From: JAICUF01 sp038250675
GTDB lineage: Bacteria > Gemmatimonadota > Gemmatimonadetes > Gemmatimonadales > GWC2-71-9
Direction: 5' to 3'
Assembly (NCBI GenBank): GCA_038250675.1
Contig: JBBSCB010000001.1
Location: 1-64,000, forward strand
Length of the DNA stretch: 64,000 nucleotides
Position 1 is the stretch's first letter. Each line of letters starts with the position of its first letter. Shown piece by piece: positions 1 through 8,558 of this stretch. Both the position numbers and the translations under genes were made by a program. Under the pieces are notes generated by a model, which worked only from the letters and a program-made list of their open reading frames with translations, searched no databases and was not told where the DNA came from.

Positions 1-777
1 ATGGTGGACGTGGGCCGCATGGACCAGCCCCGGCCCGTCCCGATCAAGCACGAAGTTGTGGTCATAGCCGCCCGCGTACGCCAGTTGCGCGTTAGACGCC
101 GCGATCCGCGCCCCGATCGCAATCGGCGACCGGAAGTCGAAGGGGGTGCCCGCCACCGCGGCGAGCTCGCCGGTGGGAATGAGCCCGGCGTCCACCGGCG
201 TGTAGCGCGCGGCGGGAATCGTCAGCTGGTGGTCGAGCACGTCGACGCCCGGGTCACCGGCAAGATTGAAATAGCTGTGCTGCGTGAAGTTCACCGGCGT
301 GGGGCGATCGGTGGTGGCGGCGTACTCCAGGATCAGCGTGTTGCGATCGGTCAGCCGGTACGTCACCTCGACGGCGAGATTGCCGGGATAGCCCTCGTCG
401 CCGTCCGGGCTCCGATGGCCCAAACGCACGCCGGCGCCGGCGCCGCCATCGGCCAGCGGCGCGATGCTCCAGTCGGCCTGGTCAAAGCCGCGGCGCCCCC
501 CGTGCAGCGAGTTGGGGCCGTCGTTCCGGGCCAGCTCCCAGGTCCGCCCCTCAAGCACAAAGCTCGCCCCGGCGATCCGGTTGGCATACCGCCCGATGAG
601 CGCGCCGAAGTACGGCCGGTTGACGGCGTAGTCGGCGGGTGTATCGTGGCCCAGCGTGACGTCTCGCATCCGGCCATCGCGGTCCGGCGTCTCGATCGAG
701 AGTATGATCCCGCCGTGCGACATGGCGCGTACGCGCATGCCGCCGGCGCTGGTGAGCGTGATGACCGAAGGTGTCAC
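1..777 (-). CDS. galM: Aldose 1-epimerase (galactose mutarotase), 3' end cut by window edge
   Basis: Interconverts alpha and beta anomers of aldoses such as galactose and glucose, feeding sugar catabolism. The visible 259 codons carry family marks in order: a GRYANRI block (about residues 60-66), LHGG with the first conserved histidine (about residue 90), and QHSYFNL with the catalytic histidine region (about residue 160). The GTG at 777 gives MTPSVITLT; an in-frame ATG lies 13 codons later, and neither has a strong Shine-Dalgarno. The C-terminus, including the catalytic glutamate, lies beyond base 1. It is divergent from the small membrane protein at 891. The family call is firm; sugar specificity cannot be read. 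Confidence 0.9.
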   Translation of the reverse strand, partial: MTPSVITLTSAGGMRVRAMSHGGIILSIETPDRDGRMRDVTLGHDTPADYAVNRPYFGALIGRYANRIAGASFVLEGRTWELARNDGPNSLHGGRRGFDQADWSIAPLADGGAGAGVRLGHRSPDGDEGYPGNLAVEVTYRLTDRNTLILEYAATTDRPTPVNFTQHSYFNLAGDPGVDVLDHQLTIPAARYTPVDAGLIPTGELAAVAGTPFDFRSPIAIGARIAASNAQLAYAGGYDHNFVLDRDGPGLVHAAHVHH

Positions 778-890
778 GCCTGATACAACATCGCGGGCCG
801 CTGAGCGGCAAGGGCGCCGATTCGTCCCCCTTCCGGACACCGCCGATGCTCCCCATCTTCTCGGCACCCCCGCAAACGCTGGAGGAATGC

Positions 891-1295
891 ATGCTGCGCA
901 GCATTGCCGTGGTGCTCGGCGGGTTCATCGTGATGGCCGTGGTGGTGATGATCGGCACGGCTGCGAGCGCCGCCGCGCTGATCCCGGGAGGCGTGGCGTC
1001 CATGCGTGCGGGCCGCACGGAGCCGCTGCCCGGCCGCTACCTCGCCGCGAACCTGCTCGTGTCGTTCCTGGCCGCCGTGGTGGCTGGGTGGTTCGTTGCC
1101 CGCTACGCGCCAGGCCAGCCGGACATTCACGCCGCGGCGCTGGCACTGGTGGTGCTGGTCATCGGTGCGATCAGCGCGATGATGACGCCGCGATCCGGCG
1201 GAACCCAGCCGGGCCAGCCGGGATGGTATCAGTGGGTCATCCCGATCGTCGGCGTGGCGGGTGTCGCGGTGGGCTGCCTGCTCCGGATGCGCTGA
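891..1295 (+). CDS. Small integral membrane protein of unknown function
   Basis: The 134-residue product has about four hydrophobic segments (residues 5-30, 46-66, 74-95 and 111-130), joined by short Gly/Pro-rich loops, so it should sit in the inner membrane. The ATG at 891 follows GGAGGAATGC, a clear ribosome site, and is preferred over an upstream frame extension with no hydrophobic or conserved character. I do not recognise the family. It converges on the DUF4403 lipoprotein, whose stop lies eight bases after its own. Confidence 0.65.
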   Translation: MLRSIAVVLGGFIVMAVVVMIGTAASAAALIPGGVASMRAGRTEPLPGRYLAANLLVSFLAAVVAGWFVARYAPGQPDIHAAALALVVLVIGAISAMMTPRSGGTQPGQPGWYQWVIPIVGVAGVAVGCLLRMR

Positions 1296-1303
1296 GTCAC
1301 CGG

Positions 1304-2761
1304 TCAATCGCCGGTTGAATCCTCCGCGATCCCCTTGATCGGCTCGCGCGGGATGTGGGTATTGGCAAAGACGCTGTCCACCCGTACCCGCAGCGCCAGC
1401 TTGCCGCCGCCCATCGCCTGTGCCCGGAACCCGGACGCGGTGGCGCGCGCCGCAAGCGCGTGGGCCGACCCGATCCGGCCGGACAGGTGCACCCCATCGG
1501 TGACGTCGCGGGTAATCTCCCTGTTGGCCGCGCCCCGAACCGCGTCGAGCAGCGCACCGGCCGGCACCCGCGCCTTCCGCCGTAGATCGTCGCGCAGCTT
1601 GTCGCCGCTGAGCCAGCTGATACCCTGCACCAGAATGTTCGAGGTCTGCACGTCGTAGTCGAGGTCCGGAACCGAGATGGCGTCGGTGGCCGGATCGTAC
1701 AGCGGTGTCCCCACGAAGTAGATTCTGCCCTCCACCGCGCCGGAGAGCTGCACGCCGAGCGCCACGCGGTTGCGTCCGATGTAGCTCATGGCCACGTCGT
1801 CCACGGTCAGCCGGCGGCCGCGGACGCGGAGCTTGTGGCCCCGGAGCTCGCTCCGCAGGATGTCATTGGCTGCGCCGTAGGTGAGCTCCCCACCGATCAT
1901 GGCGATCAGCGTATCGCCCACCGGCACCTTCGTGAGCGGCGGCAGCGGCAGCGAGTCGGCGGCGGGACGGACGCCGGCCAGTACCTGGGGCCGCGCCAGC
2001 AGCGTCAGCATGGCGCTCGCCACCGAATCCTTGACGGTGACCGGTCCCACGCCGATCGCCTCCGGATGCAGGGAGAGCCAGATCGTCGAATCGCGGGCCG
2101 AAATTGGCTGCTGCAGCGCGGCCCACGCCGGGGCCACCGCGCCCCGCACATCCACCGACGCCAGGCGGGCATCCGCCACCTTGAGCTCTTTTGCGATTGC
2201 AGCGCGCGCCGCATCGAGCACCTTGTCGGTCACGTCGAGGCCGAGAAACGTCACGTGACATTCGTCGGCCGGGTCGGCGGTGGCGCGCTCGACGGTGAGC
2301 ACCTGGCTGCGGGTCCGGATCCGCCACTGGGTGTCCAGCCGGTACGTTGTGCGGATGCGGATGCTGGCGAGCGGGGCCTTTTCGCCGGTGCCGCACGAGG
2401 CGGAGACCGTGGTCAGCAGCACCTTGCGCCAGACCCGGCCGCGATATGCGACCCGCGTCGCCAGCGTGACCGACCCATGGCCGAACGTGATATCGAGCGG
2501 CCCGCGCAGCACCTCGATCGCGACCCAGGTGCGCGGACTGGTGGACACCAGGAGCCGGTTGTCGAGACTCCCGATGTGGGTGGGGATGGTCTGCTCGATC
2601 TCGCCGAGCAGCAGGCGGAGATCGAGGCTGACCGGCGCGCTCGCGTAGGTGGGCGCGAGGGCGATGGCCGAGTCGGCCGCGAGGGCGGCGTCGGCGACCG
2701 ACGAGGGTGGCGGCGCGTCGATCCGGGCCGGCGGCCCGCAGGCGGAGAGCATGAACGCCAA
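1304..2761 (-). CDS. DUF4403 family lipoprotein
   Basis: A large secreted protein of about 485 residues. Pairs of long beta-rich repeats (for example LDLRLLLGEIEQTIPTHIG and the later TVDDVAMSYIGRNRVALGVQLSG) match the DUF4403 family of predicted envelope lipid-binding-like proteins; function is unknown. Near the N-terminus is a lipobox ending LSAC. A start at the TTG at 2761 leaves only seven residues before that cysteine, too few for a signal peptide. Reading upstream in frame, a CTG around 2803 would give MNPRAVGPAGIAAALAFMLSAC, a textbook lipoprotein signal, preceded by GGTGAG. The frame is closed by TGA just above that, so a CTG start is plausible. Confidence 0.8.
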   Translation of the reverse strand: MAFMLSACGPPARIDAPPPSSVADAALAADSAIALAPTYASAPVSLDLRLLLGEIEQTIPTHIGSLDNRLLVSTSPRTWVAIEVLRGPLDITFGHGSVTLATRVAYRGRVWRKVLLTTVSASCGTGEKAPLASIRIRTTYRLDTQWRIRTRSQVLTVERATADPADECHVTFLGLDVTDKVLDAARAAIAKELKVADARLASVDVRGAVAPAWAALQQPISARDSTIWLSLHPEAIGVGPVTVKDSVASAMLTLLARPQVLAGVRPAADSLPLPPLTKVPVGDTLIAMIGGELTYGAANDILRSELRGHKLRVRGRRLTVDDVAMSYIGRNRVALGVQLSGAVEGRIYFVGTPLYDPATDAISVPDLDYDVQTSNILVQGISWLSGDKLRDDLRRKARVPAGALLDAVRGAANREITRDVTDGVHLSGRIGSAHALAARATASGFRAQAMGGGKLALRVRVDSVFANTHIPREPIKGIAEDSTGD

Positions 2762-2807
2762 CGCGGCCGCGATGCCGGCCGGCCCGACTGCGCGGGGATT
2801 CAGGTGC

Positions 2808-3020
2808 TCACCGGGTCAGCAACCATGCGAGTGCGGCATCGTGATCCCGAAAGATCCGGAACTGCTCTTCGTCTCGGTCACCCATGATCGCATACATCCA
2901 TACCATGCCGTACACCACGTCGCTGGCGACGACGATCGCGCGATCACGCGCTGCTCGGGGTCGACCCGGTGTGCGGCGGGCATGGTGGAAGATATCTCCG
3001 AAGCCGACAATCGGCGCCAC
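2808..3020 (-). pseudogene. C-terminal remnant of a STAS/SpoIIAA-like small protein
   Basis: The last about 45 residues (AIVVASDVVYGMVWMYAIMG followed by RIFRDHDAALAWL) look like the end of the roughly 120-residue SpoIIAA-like proteins, which finish with a YGMxxMY helix and a VFRDxxEALxWL tail. The N-terminal half of that fold is absent: the frame runs into sequence with no family character, and then into the start of the divergent decarboxylase. I read it as a truncated gene. Its TGA lies four bases before the possible CTG start of the DUF4403 gene, so it may once have been coupled to it. Confidence 0.35.
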
Positions 3021-3105
3021 CGGGGTCGAACGGGTCGGCCCCGTCTGCTACCTTCCCCCGGACGGCGCCCCCCAACGACATCTACCGCCCTTGCCGGAGA
3101 CCCGG

Positions 3106-4602
3106 ATGCCACGGACCCCAACGGAAGCATCTCGAGTCGATCCCGGCCGTGTCGCCATGCTCGAGCAGATCAGCCGAATGGAACGGGCGGCCCGCCCGCT
3201 CGACCCCGGCGCCCGCCGCCGCCGGGCGCTCCGTCACGCCGTCGTTGCCGCGGCCGAGCGGTTTCTCCGCCGTCTCCGTACCGCACCCGCCTACGTCGAG
3301 ACGCCGGACAAGGCGCGGGGACTCCTCGATGCGCCGATCGCGGAGCATGGCATCGCGACGGATACGATGATCGAACTTCTGGAACGCGAGGTGATCCGTC
3401 CCGGCGGTCATCCCGCGTCCGGCGCGCACCTGGCCTACATCCCCGGCGGCGGACTCTACCATTCCGCCCTCGGCGACTACTTCGCCGCCGTCACCAACAA
3501 GTACGCCGGCATCTTCTTCACCGGGCCGGGCCCGGTTCGCATGGAGAACATGCTGGTACGCTGGGTGGCCGACCTCGTGGGCTATCCCGCGGCGGCGGGC
3601 GGGAGCATCGCGTCAGGCGGCAGCATCGCCAATTTCACGGCGATCGCGACGGCGCGCGATGCGCATCGCCTCCGCGGGGCCGACTACGCCTCGGCTGTCG
3701 TCTACCTCACGCGGCAGGCCCACCACTGCATCGACAAGGCGCTGCGCCTCGCTGGCATGGCCGAGGCACCGCTCCGCTACGTGCCGATGGATGACGGCCA
3801 TCGGATGCGGCCGGACGCGCTCGCGGGGGCGATCAGCGCCGATCGAGCGGCCGGCCTCACGCCGTGGCTGGTCATCGCGGCCGCGGGAACGACCGACACC
3901 GGGGCGGTGGACCCGCTCGACGCGATCGCGACGATTGCCGAGCGCGAGCGCTGCTGGTTCCACGTGGATGCAGCATACGGCGGCTTCTTTCTCCTCACGG
4001 ATCATGGCCGCGCGATGCTCCGGGGGATCGAGCGCTCGGACTCCGTGGTCCTCGATCCGCACAAGAGTCTGTTCCTGCCGTGGGGCGCCGGCATCGTGGT
4101 CGTCCGGGACGTTGCGCGGCTGGCGGCGACGCACGGGTACGCCGGCCATTACATGCAGGACGCGCTGGGGGAACCGGGCGAAATTTCGCCGGCGGATGTG
4201 TCGCCCGAATTGTCGAAGCCGTTCCGTGCGCTCCGGATGTGGCTGCCGCTGATCCTGCTGGGAACGGCGCCGTTCCGCGCGGCACTCGAGGAGAAGCTGC
4301 TGCTGGCCCGCTATTTCCGCCGGGAAATCACCGAGGCCGGCTTCACGGTGGGCCCCGAGCCCGACTTGTCGGTCGTCACCTTCCGCTGGGCGCCCGCCGG
4401 CATGAGTGACGCGGAGGCGGACCGGCTCAACCAGCGCATCGTGGACGGCGTGCGGCGGGATGGACGGGTGTTTCTCTCGTCCACCCTCCTGGGCGGAAGG
4501 TTTACGCTGCGGATGGTGGCGCTGTCGTTTCGGACGCACCGCCGGACGATTGACCTGGCGGTGCGGGTACTCCGGGAGCAGGCCGCCGCCGGCGACGGCT
4601 GA
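3106..4602 (+). CDS. PLP-dependent group II amino acid decarboxylase
   Basis: A 498-residue fold-type I enzyme of the aromatic-L-amino-acid / glutamate decarboxylase group, which removes the alpha-carboxyl group to give an amine. Visible marks: GGSIASGGSIANFTAI (substrate/PLP loop, near residue 170), AAAGTTDTGAVDP, HVDAAYGG with the PLP-pyridine aspartate, and DPHKSLFLP with the Schiff-base lysine at about residue 320. The ATG at 3106 has GGAGA six bases upstream; the frame is open further 5' but lacks family sequence there. It converges on the glutamate dehydrogenase 24 bases away. Substrate (glutamate, aromatic or other) cannot be settled from the motifs. Confidence 0.9.
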   Translation: MPRTPTEASRVDPGRVAMLEQISRMERAARPLDPGARRRRALRHAVVAAAERFLRRLRTAPAYVETPDKARGLLDAPIAEHGIATDTMIELLEREVIRPGGHPASGAHLAYIPGGGLYHSALGDYFAAVTNKYAGIFFTGPGPVRMENMLVRWVADLVGYPAAAGGSIASGGSIANFTAIATARDAHRLRGADYASAVVYLTRQAHHCIDKALRLAGMAEAPLRYVPMDDGHRMRPDALAGAISADRAAGLTPWLVIAAAGTTDTGAVDPLDAIATIAERERCWFHVDAAYGGFFLLTDHGRAMLRGIERSDSVVLDPHKSLFLPWGAGIVVVRDVARLAATHGYAGHYMQDALGEPGEISPADVSPELSKPFRALRMWLPLILLGTAPFRAALEEKLLLARYFRREITEAGFTVGPEPDLSVVTFRWAPAGMSDAEADRLNQRIVDGVRRDGRVFLSSTLLGGRFTLRMVALSFRTHRRTIDLAVRVLREQAAAGDG

Positions 4603-4626
4603 CCGCTGCCGGCCGGGCCGGCGGCA

Positions 4627-6042
4627 TCAGGGGAAGATGCCGAGCTGGCTGTAGCTGGTGGCGATCTTGTCGATCGCGACGATCATGGCGGCGGTCCGCA
4701 GGTCCACCTTGCCGCCTTCGCGCTTCCAGACCTCGCGAATCGGATGGTAGGCGCTGACCATCGTCTCCTCGAGTCCGGAATTGACGAGGTCCTCCTCGCT
4801 GGCGCCCTGGGTGACGCGCTCGATCTCGTCCGGGCCGAACGTGCTGCCCGTCATTCCCTCCACCGCCCGGAGCAGCCGGGCGTAGGCCCGCTGCTCGAAC
4901 CGCTTCTGCATCCGGCCAAAGCGCACGTGACCCAGGTTCTTGACCCACTCGAAGTACGAGACGGTGACGCCGCCGGCGTTGATGTAGGCGTCCGGAATCA
5001 CCACGATCCCCCGCGCGCCGAGGATCTCGTCGGCTTCCGCGGTGGTGGGGCCGTTGGCGGCCTCGACCACCATGCGTGCCTTGATCCGTGGCGCATTCTC
5101 CGCCGTGATCTGCCGCTCCAGCGCCGCAGGGATCAGGATGTCGCAGTCCAGCTCGAGGGCGTCCTCCCGCCGGGCCAGGTTGGCGGCGCCGGGAAAATCG
5201 AGAATCGCCCGCCGCTCGCGGCGGTGTGCCATCACGGCATCGACATCGAGTCCCCTGGCGCTGCTGATGGCGCCCTCCGACTCGGCGAGGCCCACAATCA
5301 GCGCGCCGCTCTCCTCGAAGAATTTCGCGGCGTGATAGCCGACATTTCCCAGCCCCTGGATCACCACCCGCTTGCCGGCGAGCCCGGTGCCCATGCCGGC
5401 GAGCTTCATGTCCTCCGCGATGCCGCAGATCTCGCGGACTCCGTAGAAGACGCCGCGCCCGGTGGCTTCGGTGCGCCCGCGGATGCCGCCCGCACTCTCC
5501 GGCTTGCCGGTCACGCAGCCGAGTGCGTCCACCTCGCCCGAGCGAAGCTGGCCGTAGGTATCGGCCATCCAGGCCATCTCGCGTGAGCCGGTGCCGACGT
5601 CCGGCGCCGGCACATCGAGGCCGGGGCCGATGAAGTTCTTGCGGACCAGCTCGAAGGTGTAGCGCCGCGTGATCCGCTCCAGCTCGCCCTCGGAGTAGGT
5701 CTTGGGCTTGAGCCGGATCCCGCCCTTGGCACCCCCGAACGGCACGTCCACCAGCGCGCACTTGTAGGTCATCAGCGCGGCCAGCGCCTGCACTTCATCG
5801 GCGTCCACCGACTCGGCGTAGCGGATGCCGCCCTTGCACGGGAGCTTGTGGTGGCTGTGCTCGGCCCGCCAGGCGTGCATCACCTCGATGCGGCCGTCGT
5901 CGCGCTTGATCGGAAAGCTGGTGTAGAAGAGGTTCTTGCAGGCCTTCATGTTGGCGAGCAGCGTGGGCTCATAGGGGGTAAAGGCGGCGGCGCGGTCGAA
6001 CGCCCGGTCCACCTGATCGAGAAAGCTGGTGCCCAGCGACAT
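4627..6042 (-). CDS. gdhA: Glu/Leu/Phe/Val dehydrogenase, probable glutamate dehydrogenase
   Basis: Reversible oxidative deamination of glutamate to 2-oxoglutarate with NAD(P). The 471 residues match the family length. Seen: LPCKGGIRY (about residues 67-75), MTYKCALVDVPFGGAKGGI carrying the substrate and catalytic lysines (about residues 91-109), PAPDVGTGSREMAWMAD, and the Rossmann motif VVIQGLGNVGYHAA. The start has an excellent AAGGAGAGCCGC before ATG. It faces the PLP decarboxylase tail to tail; if that enzyme is glutamate-specific the pair would share a substrate, which is inference only. Cofactor preference is not clear. Confidence 0.95.
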   Translation of the reverse strand: MSLGTSFLDQVDRAFDRAAAFTPYEPTLLANMKACKNLFYTSFPIKRDDGRIEVMHAWRAEHSHHKLPCKGGIRYAESVDADEVQALAALMTYKCALVDVPFGGAKGGIRLKPKTYSEGELERITRRYTFELVRKNFIGPGLDVPAPDVGTGSREMAWMADTYGQLRSGEVDALGCVTGKPESAGGIRGRTEATGRGVFYGVREICGIAEDMKLAGMGTGLAGKRVVIQGLGNVGYHAAKFFEESGALIVGLAESEGAISSARGLDVDAVMAHRRERRAILDFPGAANLARREDALELDCDILIPAALERQITAENAPRIKARMVVEAANGPTTAEADEILGARGIVVIPDAYINAGGVTVSYFEWVKNLGHVRFGRMQKRFEQRAYARLLRAVEGMTGSTFGPDEIERVTQGASEEDLVNSGLEETMVSAYHPIREVWKREGGKVDLRTAAMIVAIDKIATSYSQLGIFP

Positions 6043-6067
6043 GCGGCTCTCCTTGGCGCGCGAGGGT

Positions 6068-6645
6068 CTAGGAGTGATAGCCCTGCGAGGGTCCCGGCGC
6101 CAGAGCGGCGAGCCTCCGCACCGTCGTGATGTTCCGCGCCGTCGCCGGGCCGCCGAGCGCCCGTTCCAAACGGGCGCCGCTCATGCGGGTCTCGTGCTGG
6201 CGGACGGCGCAGCGCCAGTAGACCTCGCGGCCGTGCAGATGGAAGGCGTCCACGTCGGTGGTGAGCTGCTCCACCCGCCGTGTGATTTCAGCATCGACCG
6301 CGGTCTTGAGAAACACCGCCGACAGCGCGCCGCTTCCGGCCGCGGGCTCGGGCAAGTCGAACGGCGTGTGCGCGGCCACGGCCGCGATTTCGGCCGGCGT
6401 GCGGATGAACGTCGTGACCTCGTAGCCCAGCGCGGCGTGGAGGTGCCGCTCGATCCGCGTCTCCAGCGCGGCGGTGTTCCGCGCGCGGGAATCGAGCAGC
6501 GCGATGCAGTCCCAGAACACGTTGCCGTGCGGCGTCCGGAGCAGCAGCGCCCGCTGGTTGATGGCGAAGTCGGGCGCTGAAAAGCGTTGCGGTGTCGCTG
6601 GCGCAGGTCGGGGAGCGTGGTCCACGCCTGGCTCACGGTCAGGTC
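6068..6645 (-). pseudogene. Chimeric remnant: metallo-hydrolase N-terminal piece fused to DUF1697 C-terminal domain
   Basis: The main frame (6068-6625, 185 codons from GTG) begins with RFSAPDFAINQRALLLRTPH then GNVFWDCIALLD, typical of the N-terminal strand region of a metallo-beta-lactamase-fold hydrolase family. Without a break it becomes SRARNTAALETRIERHLHAA through VYW and ARNITTVRRLAAL, the second half of a DUF1697 protein. The metal-binding part of the first and the MxxYxALLRGINVGG start of the second are both missing. Just upstream, in another frame, SQAWTTLPDLRQRHRN is the expected preceding hydrolase segment, so a frameshift also separates the extreme N-terminus. It looks like two neighbouring genes joined by deletion, then decayed. 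Confidence 0.6.
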
Positions 6646-6974
6646 CGTCGCGGGATGATACTGATCGTCCGCACCCGGGCGGTGAAGCGGATGGCGAGAT
6701 AATTGATCAGATCGCCCACGATGGGGCTGGGATGGCGGGCACTGCGGGTCACGACGCGGCAGGTCAGGATCGACGCGCGGGCGTTCCATTCGATGTTCAC
6801 GGCGCCGGGACGCGGCGGCTCGGCGGAGCTGTGGAGCTTGGACCAGCCGGGGGAGCGTCCCGCCGTCTGCTGCTTGGTGACCTGAAGCTGGAACTCGCCG
6901 ATCCGCGGATCCGTGCCGATGGCATCGCGCAGACTGATTCCCGGCGTACAGATGACCTGAACGATCGTTTGCAT
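6639..6974 (-). CDS. Conserved hypothetical protein, about 111 residues
   Basis: A soluble alpha/beta-looking protein with no signal peptide or membrane segment. The ordered blocks SLRDAIGTDPRIGEFQLQVT, KQQTAGRSPGWSKLHS, NIEWNARASILTCRVVTR and PIVGDLINYLAIRF are well formed and resemble an uncharacterised family I remember from actinobacteria; I know no function for it. AGGGAGGTGCC directly before the ATG is among the strongest ribosome sites in the window. Its stop touches the decayed hydrolase/DUF1697 locus downstream, so a transcript probably reads through both. Confidence 0.75.
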   Translation of the reverse strand: MQTIVQVICTPGISLRDAIGTDPRIGEFQLQVTKQQTAGRSPGWSKLHSSAEPPRPGAVNIEWNARASILTCRVVTRSARHPSPIVGDLINYLAIRFTARVRTISIIPRRT

Positions 6975-7002
6975 GGCACCTCCCTTCGTGGGCCTCCGCC
7001 CG

Positions 7003-7911
7003 TCAGTACCGCTCCAGATCGTGCCCCACCACCACCCGTCCCGAAAACCCGCCGGCCCGCACGCCGGCGATCAGCTCGGCGTCGCTTGCGCCCATGCGAA
7101 TGATGTGCGTCAGCACCAGCAGGTGCGGCGCTGCCGCGGCGGCGATGCGACCCAGCTCCACGTCTGAAGTATGGAACGCACGCATATAGGCGGGCCAGTC
7201 CTCGCCGCCCGGCCGATTTTCCGGCGTCAGGCGGCTCGCCGCATACACTTCATGCACCAGCACGTCCGCGCCGCGCGCCGCGTGCTCCAGCGCGGCGCTC
7301 GGGCGGGTATCCCCGGAGATGACGATGTGGCGATCGGGAGTGTCCACACGGAATCCGTAGGCGTGATGCCAGTCGCCGTGCTGGACGGCGATGGCGGCCA
7401 CCCGCACGCCGCCGCTGTCGTAGACCACGCCGGGCTCGATCTCGTGCACGGCGACCGCTTCGCCGTGCCTCGCTTCATGTTCGAGGCCGCCGGTGCGCAT
7501 GGTGATGTCCTCGCGCCAGGCCTCCATCACATGGCGCGACATGTCGCGCGTTCCCGGCGGCCCGTACACGGCCAGCGGCGTGTGCCGCCCCATCACCCAG
7601 GACGTGAGCACCAGGTCGGGATAGCCGAGGGTGTGATCGCTGTGCAGATGGGTGAGGAACAGCGCCGTGACGCCGTTGATGGGCAGGCCGGCGGCGCTCA
7701 TCCGGCGCATGACCCCGGGCCCCGCATCGAACAGAAAGACGCGCCGCCCAACGACCACCGCGGTGGCCGGCCCCGATGCCGCCGGATCCGGACGGGGCAT
7801 GCCGGTGCCGAGCAGCACGACAACCGTGGTGTCGGGAGTGGGCACGGTCTGGCCACCGGCCGCCCGCGTCAGCCCGATCCCCAGGACTGCGGCAATCACC
7901 TGCCATCGCAT
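7003..7911 (-). CDS. Secreted metallo-beta-lactamase-fold hydrolase
   Basis: The 302-residue enzyme has a signal peptide (residues 1-20, ending RAAGGQ). A GTGMPRPDPAASGPATAV opening and a zinc motif THLHSDH at residues 87-93 place it near the RNase Z / arylsulfatase-like branch of the fold. Further metal-site candidates are HGDWHHAYG, ISGDTRP and a C-terminal LTHIIRMG. Because it is exported, it is more likely a periplasmic phosphodiesterase, sulfatase or lactonase than a tRNA nuclease; substrate is unknown. Its ATG overlaps the TAA of the upstream TPR gene (TAATG), so translation is coupled. Confidence 0.85.
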   Translation of the reverse strand: MRWQVIAAVLGIGLTRAAGGQTVPTPDTTVVVLLGTGMPRPDPAASGPATAVVVGRRVFLFDAGPGVMRRMSAAGLPINGVTALFLTHLHSDHTLGYPDLVLTSWVMGRHTPLAVYGPPGTRDMSRHVMEAWREDITMRTGGLEHEARHGEAVAVHEIEPGVVYDSGGVRVAAIAVQHGDWHHAYGFRVDTPDRHIVISGDTRPSAALEHAARGADVLVHEVYAASRLTPENRPGGEDWPAYMRAFHTSDVELGRIAAAAAPHLLVLTHIIRMGASDAELIAGVRAGGFSGRVVVGHDLERY

Positions 7912-8558
7912 TACTCTGCCGGCGCCGCGGCGGCCGCGCACAGCCGTCGGCGCAGGTCGTCGGCATCCTCGGACGATGCCTCCGCGGCGCGGCGCAGATA
8001 TACACAGGCACTGTCCCGCTCGCCCAACTCGGCGCGCACGCGCCCCCGCTGGAAATCGAGCGCAGGTGAGATCATCCCCACAGCTGCGGCCCGGTCGAAG
8101 TCGGCGCGGGCCGCCGCCGCGTGGTGCAGCCCCATGCGGGCCAGCCCCCGGACGTACCAGCCATCCCACGCCGCCGGCACCGCAGCAACATACCCGTTGA
8201 GCTCGCGCTCGCTCTCGGCGTAGTTGCCGCGGGCGCCCTGAATCATCCCTGCGACCAGCATCAGCTGCGGGTGCGTCATGCCCAGAGCGCGCGCCCGGAC
8301 CACGTCGACCCAGCCAGAGTCCGGCTTCTGCAGGAGATACCAGGTGTACGCCCGCCCGCCGTACGCCACGGCCAGCGCCGAGTCGAGCGCGATCGCCTCG
8401 TTGTATGTCTGCAGCGCCGGCTGGAGCCGGCCTTCGTCCCGCAGCATCCGGGCGATTGCCGCCAGGCTCTCGGCCGGCGCCGCAGTCTGGGCCGTGGCCG
8501 CGACCGGTGCCAGCGCCGCGACGAGCCCGAACCAGATGCGGAGGCCCGCGCACGTCAC
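7911..8558 (-). CDS. Periplasmic TPR-repeat protein
   Basis: The 215-residue product has a signal peptide (through VAATAQ at about residue 24) and about four helical pairs with tetratricopeptide character. These include LRDEGRLQPALQTYNEAIAL, GGRAYTWYLLQKPDSGWVDV, GNYAESERELNGYV and LARMGLHHAAAARADFDRAA. It probably acts as a scaffold in the periplasm. The GTG start shares GTGA with the stop of the upstream gene and its own stop overlaps the start of the hydrolase, so three genes from 9010 down to 7003 form a coupled unit. Partner unknown. Confidence 0.8.
   Translation of the reverse strand: MTCAGLRIWFGLVAALAPVAATAQTAAPAESLAAIARMLRDEGRLQPALQTYNEAIALDSALAVAYGGRAYTWYLLQKPDSGWVDVVRARALGMTHPQLMLVAGMIQGARGNYAESERELNGYVAAVPAAWDGWYVRGLARMGLHHAAAARADFDRAAAVGMISPALDFQRGRVRAELGERDSACVYLRRAAEASSEDADDLRRRLCAAAAAPAE

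Noticed and set aside
4607..4626. GC-rich inverted repeat between the convergent decarboxylase and dehydrogenase genes
   Set aside because: The arms leave almost no loop and there is no T-run on either side, so it is not a convincing terminator; chance palindromes are common at this base composition.
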